Shown here: piece by piece, positions 1 to 7,430 of the stretch | How the letters are laid out: each line of letters begins with the position of its first letter | Position numbering within the stretch: position 1 is the first letter of the stretch | NCBI RefSeq assembly: GCF_900091585.1 | Contig: NZ_FMHT01000003.1 | Span: 4,269,501 to 4,333,500, forward strand | Direction: 5' to 3' | DNA from: Micromonospora nigra | GTDB lineage: Bacteria; Actinomycetota; Actinomycetes; Mycobacteriales; Micromonosporaceae | DNA length: 64,000 bases | Program-made: the position numbers and the translations under genes | Notes under the pieces: model-generated | The model's database searches: none | The model's input: the letters and a program-made list of their open reading frames with translations, nothing else | Told to the model about the DNA's origin: nothing

Positions 1-601
1 TGCTGATCGCCGACGGTGCCAGGTACGAGATGACGTTGTTGGAGCCGTTGCTGCCGCGCCAGACCTCCCAGGTGCGGCCGTCGATGGTGGCGGTGCCGAC
101 GGGGGAGCCGATGGGCTGGATGGGGCCCTGCCGGTTGAGCCAGATCATGATCTCCATCTGGTTGACGCCGTCCCGCTTGGGCGACGGGTCGAGCCAGATG
201 TCGTACGAGGCGTTGTAGGTGGCGCCGCTGACGTACCGGTAGTTGATGCTGCTGTTGGCGCTGCTGATCTGGCTGACCTGGATCGGCAGGTTCGTGCCGG
301 GGGAGCAGTTGGTGTAGTGGCAACCGAGGAAGACCGACGGGTACGCCGTGGGTGCGCCGTTGGTGGGGCTGCTGCCGTTCTGGGTGGTGATCTCGAAGCC
401 GGTGCCCGTGACGTTGATGCACTGCTGGGCGGTGGTGCCCCAGCGGTTGTTCTGCACCACGTACCGGTTCTGGATGACCGTCGATCCGTACTGCTCGCAG
501 ATCTGGGTGTCGGCGGAGGCGGTGCCCCCGTACGCGACGGACACGATGGCCCCGGCGGCGAGCAGCGTGGCCGCCGCGAGGGCCCGGAGGGAACGTCTCA
601 T
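1..601 (-). CDS. GH12 endoglucanase (secreted cellulase), 3' end outside window
   Basis: This encodes a secreted endo-beta-1,4-glucanase of glycoside hydrolase family 12; 200 codons are visible and the C-terminus lies beyond base 1. Residues 1-30 form a Sec signal peptide ending GTASA, with predicted cleavage before DTQIC. The mature part matches GH12: paired cysteines (CEQYG, GCHYTNC), IWLDPS, and the nucleophile motif MEIMIW with the likely catalytic Glu at residue 150. The acid/base Glu would be in the missing part. The ATG follows an AAGGAG site (607-612) with 5 nt spacing. A CebR-like operator lies just upstream, so cellobiose induction is likely. No carbohydrate-binding module is visible, but one could follow downstream. 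Confidence 0.9.
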   Translation of the reverse strand, partial: MRRSLRALAAATLLAAGAIVSVAYGGTASADTQICEQYGSTVIQNRYVVQNNRWGTTAQQCINVTGTGFEITTQNGSSPTNGAPTAYPSVFLGCHYTNCSPGTNLPIQVSQISSANSSINYRYVSGATYNASYDIWLDPSPKRDGVNQMEIMIWLNRQGPIQPIGSPVGTATIDGRTWEVWRGSNGSNNVISYLAPSAIS

Positions 602-922
602 GGATGCTCCTTGCTTTCGGCGTACGACGCCGAGTGGGTCGGGACGGGCCGTGGGATGCTCCCGACGCGTGACCGGGAGCGCTCCCACGCTCAGCGACAC
701 ATTTACACTCGTGAAACAAGAACGCAACTATCGGCGGCTATTGCGCAAATAGTGAATTCTGTCACGTCCGCCACCCTCGGTCCCCTGGTGATGGTCCTGT
801 GGTCACCGGGACCCGCCGACAGAGTTACCGGCGGGTCCGATCGACCCTGGCGTGCGGCGATCGCTCCGAGTAGTGTCTTGCCTCCAACGCGTGCCGAACC
901 CCTCCGGAGGCGGACAAAAACC
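602..922. other. Divergent intergenic region, GH12 gene and FAD monooxygenase gene
   Basis: This 321-nt gap holds the cellulase promoter and CebR-like box. The segment about 690-765 is clearly AT-richer than its surroundings, as expected for promoter DNA. A Shine-Dalgarno-like CCGGAGG at 904-910 serves the monooxygenase gene. I see no open frame that looks coding. Confidence 0.6.
674..687. promoter_or_regulatory. CebR-like operator of the GH12 cellulase gene
   Basis: The 14-mer CGGGAGCGCTCCCA differs at one position from the Streptomyces CebR consensus TGGGAGCGCTCCCA; its central 12 bases (675-686) are perfectly palindromic. On the minus strand a plausible promoter lies just upstream: TTGCGT at 727-722 and TAAATG at 705-700, spacing 16. 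The operator would then sit immediately after the start point, where bound CebR would block transcription until cellobiose or cellotriose releases it. The similarity is from memory of the published consensus; binding is inferred. Confidence 0.65.
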
Positions 923-2029
923 ATGCGTAGCTCCCCCCTGCGCATCCTCGTCGTCGGTGCGGGCATCGCCGGTCTCGCCGTGGCCCGAGCCCTGCGGATG
1001 GCGGGCTTCCGGCCCGACGTCACCGAGAAGCTTCCGCCGGGTGAACTCGCCGACACCGGGCTCTACCTCCCCGGCAACGCCGCCCGGGCGCTGCGGCACC
1101 TCGACCTCGACGGTCCGGTCCGCCCGCTCGGCCAGATCGTGCACCGGCAGCGCTTTCTCGACGCCACCGGCGCACCGCTGTGCGAGGTCGACCTCGACGC
1201 GCTCTGGGCCGGGGTCGGCGAGTGTCGGGCCCTCCCTCGCGCCGACCTGCACCGGGTGCTGCTCAGCGGGGCCGGTGGAGCCGTCCGGCACGGCGCCGAG
1301 GTGCGCGCCATCGACCTGCTGCCCGCGAGCGTGGGCGTCACCTTCGTCGACGGCACCGCCACCGAGTACGACCTGGTCGTCGGTGCCGACGGCCCCCGCT
1401 CCTCGGTCCGCGCGCTGGCCGCCCTCGGCGGCCCGGCCCGCCCCGCCGGGCAGGTCGTCTACCGCAGCGTGGTCCGCGACGGGCCGCCCGTCGACGAGTG
1501 GACCGCGCTGCTCGGCCAGCGCGCCGGCTTCCTGGTCGTGCCCATCGGCGCGGGAAGGCTCTACTGCTACGCCGACGAGGCCGGCACCCGGCCCCCGGCC
1601 GACCCGGTCGCCCGGATGCGCGAGCTGTTCGGCGACTACGGCGGCCCGGTGCCCGAGGTGCTGGACGCTCTCGACCGGGTGCGCGTCGGCGCGACCGACG
1701 AGGTCGAGCTGGGCCGCTGGCACCGGGGTCGGGTGCTGCTGGTCGGCGACGCCGCCCACGCCACCGCGCCCACCCTGTCCCAGGGGGCGGCGATGGCCCT
1801 GGAGGACGCCGTCGTGCTCGCCGAGTCGCTCAGGGCCGCCGGCAGCGTCGAGGCGGCGCTGACGGCGTACGAGAGTCGCCGTCGTCCGCGTACCCGATGG
1901 GTGCGGGACCGGACCCGGGACCGCAACCGGACCCGGGACGTGCCGCCGGCGCTGCGCGATCCGCTGCTGCGCGGACGCGGCGACCGGATCTTCGGCGAGC
2001 ACTACCGGTTACTCACCGGTCCGCTGTAG
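923..2029 (+). CDS. FAD-dependent aromatic-type monooxygenase
   Basis: This is a 368-residue flavoprotein of the p-hydroxybenzoate hydroxylase-like (UbiH/FAD_binding_3) group, which uses NAD(P)H and O2 to hydroxylate a small substrate. The N-terminal dinucleotide-binding motif GAGIAG is at residues 12-17, DGPRSS near 157, and the ribityl-binding GDAAHATAP near 275. The reading frame is open far upstream, but ATG 923 is preceded by CCGGAGG and begins directly at the Rossmann strand, so I chose it. The C-terminus is rich in Arg and Asp ([12 protein letters not shown]). The substrate cannot be told from sequence. It ends about 150 bp before ctaD on the same strand with no obvious functional link. 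Confidence 0.85.
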   Translation: MRSSPLRILVVGAGIAGLAVARALRMAGFRPDVTEKLPPGELADTGLYLPGNAARALRHLDLDGPVRPLGQIVHRQRFLDATGAPLCEVDLDALWAGVGECRALPRADLHRVLLSGAGGAVRHGAEVRAIDLLPASVGVTFVDGTATEYDLVVGADGPRSSVRALAALGGPARPAGQVVYRSVVRDGPPVDEWTALLGQRAGFLVVPIGAGRLYCYADEAGTRPPADPVARMRELFGDYGGPVPEVLDALDRVRVGATDEVELGRWHRGRVLLVGDAAHATAPTLSQGAAMALEDAVVLAESLRAAGSVEAALTAYESRRRPRTRWVRDRTRDRNRTRDVPPALRDPLLRGRGDRIFGEHYRLLTGPL

Positions 2030-2178
2030 GACGACGGGGTTCGGCGGGAGTGCGGGCCGGCAGGCTACCCGACCACCCCACGCGGCGCAGCCACCTGCCG
2101 GGGACTATCCTCCTTGCGGATGACGGCCGCAGAGACCAGCGCGTGCCGAGCGGGACAACCCAGAACCGGAGGCCACTC

Positions 2179-3936
2179 GTGACCACCGTCGCACCCAAGC
2201 CGGTCGTGACCCGGCCCTGGCCGGTCCGAACGCCGGTCAAGGGGTCGGCCATCGCGCGGCTGCTGCGTACCACGGACGCGAAGCAGATCGGGATCATGTA
2301 CATGGTCACCGCGTTCGTGTTCTTCATGATCGGTGGCCTGATGGCCCTGATCATGCGGGCGGAGCTGGCCCGTCCCGGGCTGCAGTTCCTGTCGCCCGAG
2401 CAGTACAACCAGCTGTTCACCATGCACGGCACGATCATGCTGCTGTTCTTCGCGACGCCGATCGTGTTCGCCTTCGGCAACTACGTCGTGCCGATCCAGA
2501 TCGGCGCGCCCGACGTCTCCTTCCCCCGGCTGAACAGCTTCGCCTACTGGCTGTACCTGTTCGGCGGCACGATGGCCACCGCCGGCTTCCTCACCCCCGG
2601 CGGCGCGGCGGACTTCGGCTGGACGGCGTACACCCCGCTGAGCACCATGGAGCACTCGCCCGGCGTGGGCGCGAACCTCTGGGTGATGGGCCTGGCCATC
2701 TCCGGTCTCGGTACGATCCTCGGCGCGGTCAACCTGATCACCACGATCCTGACCCTGCGCGCCCCCGGCATGACCATGTTCCGGATGCCGATCTTCACCT
2801 GGAACATGCTGGTCACCAGCCTCCTGGTGATCCTGGTCTTCCCGCTGCTGGCCGCCGCGCTCTTCGCGCTCGCCGCCGACCGCCTCCTCGGCGCGCACGT
2901 CTACAGCCCCGAGACCGGCGGGCCGATGCTGTGGCAGCACCTGTTCTGGTTCTTCGGGCACCCCGAGGTCTACATCATCGCGCTGCCGTTCTTCGGCATC
3001 ATCAGCGAGATCATCCCGGTCTTCTCCCGCAAGCCGATCTTCGGCTACAAGGGCCTGGTGGCGGCCACCATCGCCATCGCCGGCCTGTCGATGAGCGTGT
3101 GGGCCCACCACATGTTCTCCACCGGTCAGGTGCTGCTGCCGTTCTTCAGCTTCCTGAGCTACCTGATCGCCGTGCCGACCGGCATGAAGTTCTTCAACTG
3201 GCTCGGCACCATGTGGCGCGGTCAGATCAGCTTCGAGTCGCCGATGCTGTTCGCGGTCGGCTTCCTGGTCACCTTCCTCTTCGGTGGGCTGACCGGTGTG
3301 CTGCTGGCCAGCCCGCCGCTGGACTTCCACCTGCACGACTCGTACTTCGTGGTGGCGCACTTCCACTACGTGCTGTTCGGCACGATCGTGTTCGCGGTGT
3401 TCGCCGGCATCTACTTCTGGTTCCCGAAGATGTTCGGCCGGATGCTCGACGAGCGCCTGGGGAAGATCCACTTCTGGCTGACGATGATCGGCTTCCACAC
3501 CACCTTCCTGGTGCAGCACTGGCTGGGCAGTGAGGGCATGCCCCGCCGGTACGCCGACTACCTGCCCGGCGACGGTTTCACCACGCTGAACATGATCTCC
3601 ACGGTCGGCGCGTTCATCACCGGCATCTCGACGCTGCCGTTCCTGTGGAACTGCTGGAAGTCGTACAAGGCGGGCCCGGTCGTCGAGGTCGACGACCCCT
3701 GGGGCCACGGCAACTCCCTGGAGTGGGCCACCAGCTCCCCGCCGCCGCTGCGTAACTTCGACCGGATGCCGCGCATCCGCTCCGAGCGGCCGGCGTTCGA
3801 CCACAAGTTCCCCGAGCTGGCAGCCGGCCAGACGCTGGCCGGGCCACCGGAGGGCGGTTCGAAGCCGCTGACCAGCGAGTCGGACGGCGGCGCGAGCTAC
3901 GACGAGGACGTGGCGAGCGACATCGACCGCCGCTGA
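2179..3936 (+). CDS. ctaD: Cytochrome c oxidase subunit I (aa3 type)
   Basis: This is the catalytic haem-copper subunit of the terminal oxidase, 585 residues with about twelve membrane helices. It reduces O2 and pumps protons. Visible ligands are the haem a His in TMHGTIM (about residue 81), the Cu-B His and cross-linked Tyr in GHPEVY (about 261), the Cu-B His pair in WAHHMF (about 308), and the haem-ligand His residues in AHFHYVLFG (about 393). The GTG start follows ACCGGAGG (2165-2172). The gene stands alone here, as ctaD does in many actinobacteria where ctaC, ctaE and qcr genes lie elsewhere. The charged C-terminal tail of about 60 residues is probably cytoplasmic. A long hairpin follows the stop codon. 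Confidence 0.97.
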   Translation: MTTVAPKPVVTRPWPVRTPVKGSAIARLLRTTDAKQIGIMYMVTAFVFFMIGGLMALIMRAELARPGLQFLSPEQYNQLFTMHGTIMLLFFATPIVFAFGNYVVPIQIGAPDVSFPRLNSFAYWLYLFGGTMATAGFLTPGGAADFGWTAYTPLSTMEHSPGVGANLWVMGLAISGLGTILGAVNLITTILTLRAPGMTMFRMPIFTWNMLVTSLLVILVFPLLAAALFALAADRLLGAHVYSPETGGPMLWQHLFWFFGHPEVYIIALPFFGIISEIIPVFSRKPIFGYKGLVAATIAIAGLSMSVWAHHMFSTGQVLLPFFSFLSYLIAVPTGMKFFNWLGTMWRGQISFESPMLFAVGFLVTFLFGGLTGVLLASPPLDFHLHDSYFVVAHFHYVLFGTIVFAVFAGIYFWFPKMFGRMLDERLGKIHFWLTMIGFHTTFLVQHWLGSEGMPRRYADYLPGDGFTTLNMISTVGAFITGISTLPFLWNCWKSYKAGPVVEVDDPWGHGNSLEWATSSPPPLRNFDRMPRIRSERPAFDHKFPELAAGQTLAGPPEGGSKPLTSESDGGASYDEDVASDIDRR

Positions 3937-3953
3937 ACATGCCCACCACGGAC

Positions 3954-3989
3954 GACGGGCGCCGAACCCACCCGGGTTCGGCGCCCGTC
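3954..3989 (+). terminator. Strong hairpin downstream of ctaD
   Basis: Arms 3954-3969 and 3974-3989 are a perfect 16-bp inverted repeat around a 4-base loop (ACCC). It starts 17 nt after the ctaD stop codon. There is no U-tract, which is common for high-GC actinobacterial terminators, so it may terminate by itself or protect the 3' end. Confidence 0.75.
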
Positions 3990-4247
3990 GCCGTCGTGCT
4001 CCCCGTGCCGTCCGTGCTCCCCGTGCCGTCCGTGCTCCCGTGCGTCCCTTCGCCGGGTCTCCTCCCCGGCTGGTCGGCCCCGTTGGCCGCCTCAGCCGGT
4101 CAGACCCAGGCTGACCAGCTGGGCCCCCTGACACCGGGTCACCGGGTCGCCGGTGCCGTCAAGCCGGACCAGCACGATCTCGCTGCCATCATCGCGGCTG
4201 CCGGCAACCCCGTCGATCCGCGAGCAGCGGGGGGTGGCTCGGGCGGG
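3990..4247. other. Convergent intergenic region with direct repeats and a post-stop open frame
   Basis: At 3995-4045 an 18-nt unit (CCGTGCTCCCCGTGCCGT-like) occurs about three times in tandem. On the minus strand, the frame of the MFS gene stays open for a further 51 codons after its TGA, down to another TGA at 4094-4092. The codons in that stretch look coding (about 86 percent G or C at third positions by my count). It could be a gene remnant or a read-through tail; see the findings. Confidence 0.4.
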
Positions 4248-5465
4248 TCAGTGGGCCGTGGCGAACTGCTGGACCTCCGGGGCCTGTGCCGGCGGTTCGC
4301 CCCGGCGGCGGCGGATCTCCGTCGGGAGGACGGCGAGCGCGATGACCAGGCCGACCGCGCCGGGCACCGCGAAACCCCAGGCCGGGCTGCTGGCGTCGAT
4401 CACCGCGCCGGCCAGTGGCGCACCGACCGCGATGCCGACGGTGACCGCCGAACCGTGCAGGCCCATCGCCTCGCCACGCACTGCGGCGGGGGCCAGCCGA
4501 CTGACCGCGTCCGAGGTGGCCGCGATGGTGGGAGCGCACAGGGCACCCGCCGGGATCAGCGCGAGGCAGAGCAGCCACCAGTGTGAACCGCCCAGCCCGA
4601 CGGGCACGGTGCACAGGGCCAGCGCGCCCATCAGGGCCACCGGCGAGAACGAACGGTGGACCGCCCCGTACGCGAAGCCGCCCACCAGCGACGCGATCGC
4701 CCAGCTGGCGAGCACCACCCCGGTCCAGCCCGCGTCACCGTTCTCCCGCAGCACGGCGATGACCGCGACGTCGGTGCCGCCGAGCACCAGGGTGGCGGCG
4801 GCGCTCACCGCGAACACGGCGACCATCCGCGAGGTGAGCCACTGTCGCCGGGCGATCCGGGGCTGCGGCCCGACGGCCTCGCCGGCCGCCCGTACGGGCG
4901 GGTTGAGCAGCCACAGCGCGACGCCGGCGGCGACGATGCCGGCACCGACCAGGTAGAGGGTGGTGCGGGCGGAGATCGCGGTCACGCCGACCGTGGCGAG
5001 GGCGGGGCCGACCATGAACGACAACTCGACCGACATGGAGTCCAGCGCGTACGCGGGGCGTCGCTGCTCCGGCGGGACGATCGCGGCGATGGACTGGCGG
5101 ATCACCGAGAAGATCGGCAGGGCCAGCGAGCCGGCGAGGAAGGCGGCCGGCAGCAGCAGCAGGTACGACAGCAGGGGCGCGGCGGACCAGAAGACGGCCT
5201 CGGCGACGGCGGTGAGCACGAGGACGGGTCGCAGCCCCCGCCGGTCCACCAGCCGGCCGAGCAGCGGCCCCCCGACCGCCGCGCCGACGGTGATCGCCGC
5301 GCCGACGAGGCCCGCCGCACCGTAGCCCCGCCCGAGGTCCTCGACGACGTAGAACGTCAGCGTCACCCCGGTCGCGGTGAGCGGGATGCGGGCGAGAACC
5401 GCGACGAGCAGCAACGATCGCAGGCCGGGCAGGGCGAGTGCCTCCCGGTAAGGCTTCATGTTCAA
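4248..5465 (-). CDS. MFS transporter
   Basis: This is a 405-residue major facilitator superfamily permease with about twelve hydrophobic segments. The loop motif GPLLGRLVDRRGLRP between helices 2 and 3 is the classic MFS motif A (G-x3-D-R/K-x-G-R/K). The central loop is short and the C-terminus is cytoplasmic and polar. The substrate is unknown; the domain type fits sugar or drug efflux. The TTG start at 5465 lies 11 nt from a GGAGG (5481-5477); an in-frame ATG at 5459 is the alternative. It is the last gene of the run LuxR regulator, pncB, pncA, MFS on the minus strand, 79 bp after pncA, so a role in nicotinate or nicotinamide transport is possible but unproven. Confidence 0.85.
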   Translation of the reverse strand: MNMKPYREALALPGLRSLLLVAVLARIPLTATGVTLTFYVVEDLGRGYGAAGLVGAAITVGAAVGGPLLGRLVDRRGLRPVLVLTAVAEAVFWSAAPLLSYLLLLPAAFLAGSLALPIFSVIRQSIAAIVPPEQRRPAYALDSMSVELSFMVGPALATVGVTAISARTTLYLVGAGIVAAGVALWLLNPPVRAAGEAVGPQPRIARRQWLTSRMVAVFAVSAAATLVLGGTDVAVIAVLRENGDAGWTGVVLASWAIASLVGGFAYGAVHRSFSPVALMGALALCTVPVGLGGSHWWLLCLALIPAGALCAPTIAATSDAVSRLAPAAVRGEAMGLHGSAVTVGIAVGAPLAGAVIDASSPAWGFAVPGAVGLVIALAVLPTEIRRRRGEPPAQAPEVQQFATAH

Positions 5466-5544
5466 TTCGGTCCGTACCTCCGTCGGTCATCCTCGACCCC
5501 CGGTACGACACCCGCCAACGAATTACCGCATCATGCGGCCCTGA

Positions 5545-6111
5545 TCACAGGCTTCCCCGCACGGTGACCCCGGCACCTTCGAAGGCCCGCAACGCCACGT
5601 CGGCGGTGTCCGGCGCGACGGCGGCGGTCAGGTCCAGCAGCACCGTGGTGGCGAAACCCTCCCGGGCGGCGTCCAGGGCGGTGGCCCGCACGCAGTGGTC
5701 GGTGGCGATGCCCACCACGTCGACCCGGTCCACCCCGTGCCGGCGCAACCAGTCGGCCAGGCACTCGCCGTCGTCGGCGTGGCCCTCGAACCCGGAGTAC
5801 GCCGCCGCGTACTCGCCCTTGTGGAAGATCGCCTCGACGCGGTCGGTGGCCAGCTCGGGGTGGAACTCGGAACCGGGGGTGCCGACCACGCAGTGCCGGG
5901 GCCAGGAGTCGACGAAGTCCGGCGGGTCGCCGAAGTGGGCGCCCGGGTCGACGTGGTAGTCCTTCGTCGCCACCACGTGGTCCCAGCGGTCGGGCTCCGC
6001 GGCGAGCAGCCGGGTGATCCCGGCGGCCACGCCCGCCCCGCCGGTCACGGCGAGGGAGCCGCCCTCGCAGAAGTCGTTCTGCACGTCCACGATGATCAGC
6101 GCGCTGCTCAC
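5545..6111 (-). CDS. pncA: Nicotinamidase
   Basis: This is an isochorismatase-fold amidase of 188 residues that deamidates nicotinamide to nicotinate in NAD salvage; the enzyme that activates pyrazinamide in mycobacteria belongs to this family. The catalytic Asp is in IIVDVQNDF (residue 9), the Lys in FHKGEY, and the nucleophilic Cys in ATDHCVRAT. Metal-binding positions fall around DYHVDPGAHF. The GTG start is 16 nt downstream of the pncB stop, so the two are probably one transcript. The next enzyme of the pathway is encoded directly upstream, which makes the assignment firm. Confidence 0.95.
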   Translation of the reverse strand: MSSALIIVDVQNDFCEGGSLAVTGGAGVAAGITRLLAAEPDRWDHVVATKDYHVDPGAHFGDPPDFVDSWPRHCVVGTPGSEFHPELATDRVEAIFHKGEYAAAYSGFEGHADDGECLADWLRRHGVDRVDVVGIATDHCVRATALDAAREGFATTVLLDLTAAVAPDTADVALRAFEGAGVTVRGSL

Positions 6112-6127
6112 GGCGTGGTTGCCCCTT

Positions 6128-7414
6128 TCAGTCGACAGGTATGACGGTGACCGGCACGGCCGGGTCGCCCGCGGAGAGCTTCAGCCCCTCCCACGGGATG
6201 GAGATCAGGCACTGGCGCAGGTGTTCCCGGGACTCGTCGAGCGTCGGCCGCGCGACCGGCTCACCCTCGACGACGTACGACCGTTGCAGGAGCCGGTCGT
6301 GGGGCCGCCGGTCCGGCACGCCCTGCGGGACGATGACCTCCTCGGTCGCGGTGCCGGTCGGCTTGTGCCGCCGGACCGCCACCTTGCGCCCGCCGATGGT
6401 GGCCTTCCGCTCGGAGCGCTTGACCACCGGGCGGCCGTCGACCTCGACGAGCTTGTAGACCAGGCTGGCGGTGGGTGCGCCGGAGCCGGTGACCACGGCG
6501 GTGCCCGCGCCGTACATGTCGACGGGTTCGGCGGCCAGCGCGGCGATCGCGTACTCGTCCAGGTCGCCCGACACGATGATCTTGGTCTCGGTGGCACCGA
6601 GCGAGTCCAGCAGCTCGCGGGACTGCTGGGCGATCACCGCCAGGTCGCCCGAGTCGATCCGGACGGCCCGCAGCTCCGGCCCGGCCACCTCGATGGCGTT
6701 GCGGATGCCCTGGCTGATGTCGTACGTGTCGACCAGCAGGGTGGTGTCCCTGCCCAGCGTGGCCACCTGCGAGGCGAACGCGGTCCGCTCGTCGTCGTGC
6801 AGCAGGGTGAACGCGTGCGCCGCGGTGCCCGCGGTGGGGATGCCGTAACGCTGCCCGGCGGCCAGGTTCGAGGTGAACCGGAAACCGGCCAGGTACGCCG
6901 CCCGCGCCGCCGCCACCGCCGCCTCCTCGTGCGCCCGGCGGGCCCCCATCTCGATCAGCGCCCGGCCCCGGGCGGCGGTGACCATCCGCGCGGCGGCGGC
7001 GGCGACCGCGCTGTCGTGGTTGAGCACGGACAGCACGAGCGTCTCCAGCAACACGCACTCGGCGAAGCCGCCGGAGACGGTGAGGATCGGCGAGCCCGGG
7101 AAGAACAGCTCACCCTCGGCGTAACCGTCGACGTCGCCGGTGAAGCGGTAGTTGGTGAGCCACTCGGCGGCGCGGTCGTCGACCACCCCCGTACGCCGCA
7201 GGAAGTCCACCTCGTCGGCGTCGAAGCGGAAGTCGCGGATCAGCTCGATGAGCCGGCCGGTGCCGGCGACCACCCCGTAGCGGCGACCGGTCGGCAGCCG
7301 CCGGCTGAACACCTCGAAGACGCAGCGGCGGTCGGCGGTGCCGTCCCGCAGGGCGGCGCTGACCATGGTCAGCTCGTAGTGGTCGGTCAGCAGCGCGGGG
7401 CGAAGGGTGCTCAC
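6128..7414 (-). CDS. pncB: Nicotinate phosphoribosyltransferase
   Basis: This enzyme converts nicotinate and PRPP to nicotinate mononucleotide (Preiss-Handler salvage). It is 428 residues, normal for the family. Motifs include TDHYELTM at the N-terminus, VFEVFSRRLP, FEV and NHDSAV segments, VDTYDISQGI, RIDSGDLA and IIVSGDLDEY. Two GTG codons in a row could start it. I chose the second (7414) because a -10 hexamer TAGGCT (7426-7421) lies exactly 6 nt before it, the leaderless pattern seen repeatedly here; GTG 7417 would add one residue. The promoter overlaps the gap after the LuxR gene, so pncB-pncA can be expressed on its own. In M. tuberculosis pncB1 is also next to clpS. Confidence 0.95.
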   Translation of the reverse strand: MSTLRPALLTDHYELTMVSAALRDGTADRRCVFEVFSRRLPTGRRYGVVAGTGRLIELIRDFRFDADEVDFLRRTGVVDDRAAEWLTNYRFTGDVDGYAEGELFFPGSPILTVSGGFAECVLLETLVLSVLNHDSAVAAAAARMVTAARGRALIEMGARRAHEEAAVAAARAAYLAGFRFTSNLAAGQRYGIPTAGTAAHAFTLLHDDERTAFASQVATLGRDTTLLVDTYDISQGIRNAIEVAGPELRAVRIDSGDLAVIAQQSRELLDSLGATETKIIVSGDLDEYAIAALAAEPVDMYGAGTAVVTGSGAPTASLVYKLVEVDGRPVVKRSERKATIGGRKVAVRRHKPTGTATEEVIVPQGVPDRRPHDRLLQRSYVVEGEPVARPTLDESREHLRQCLISIPWEGLKLSAGDPAVPVTVIPVD

Positions 7415-7430
7415 CACCCCAGCCTAGAGT

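Noticed and set aside
317..922. Upstream extension of the monooxygenase frame
   Set aside because: It crosses the cellulase gene and its promoter and has no ribosome-binding site; ATG 923 fits the FAD domain start.
1180..2178. Long frame upstream of ctaD in the same phase
   Set aside because: It is an Arg/Pro/Gly-rich shadow of the monooxygenase gene; such shadows arise from GC-rich codons.
2065..4134. 689-codon minus-strand frame opposite ctaD
   Set aside because: Its composition is His/Gln/Arg/Gly-rich with no domain, and it is fully covered by ctaD with proper motifs.
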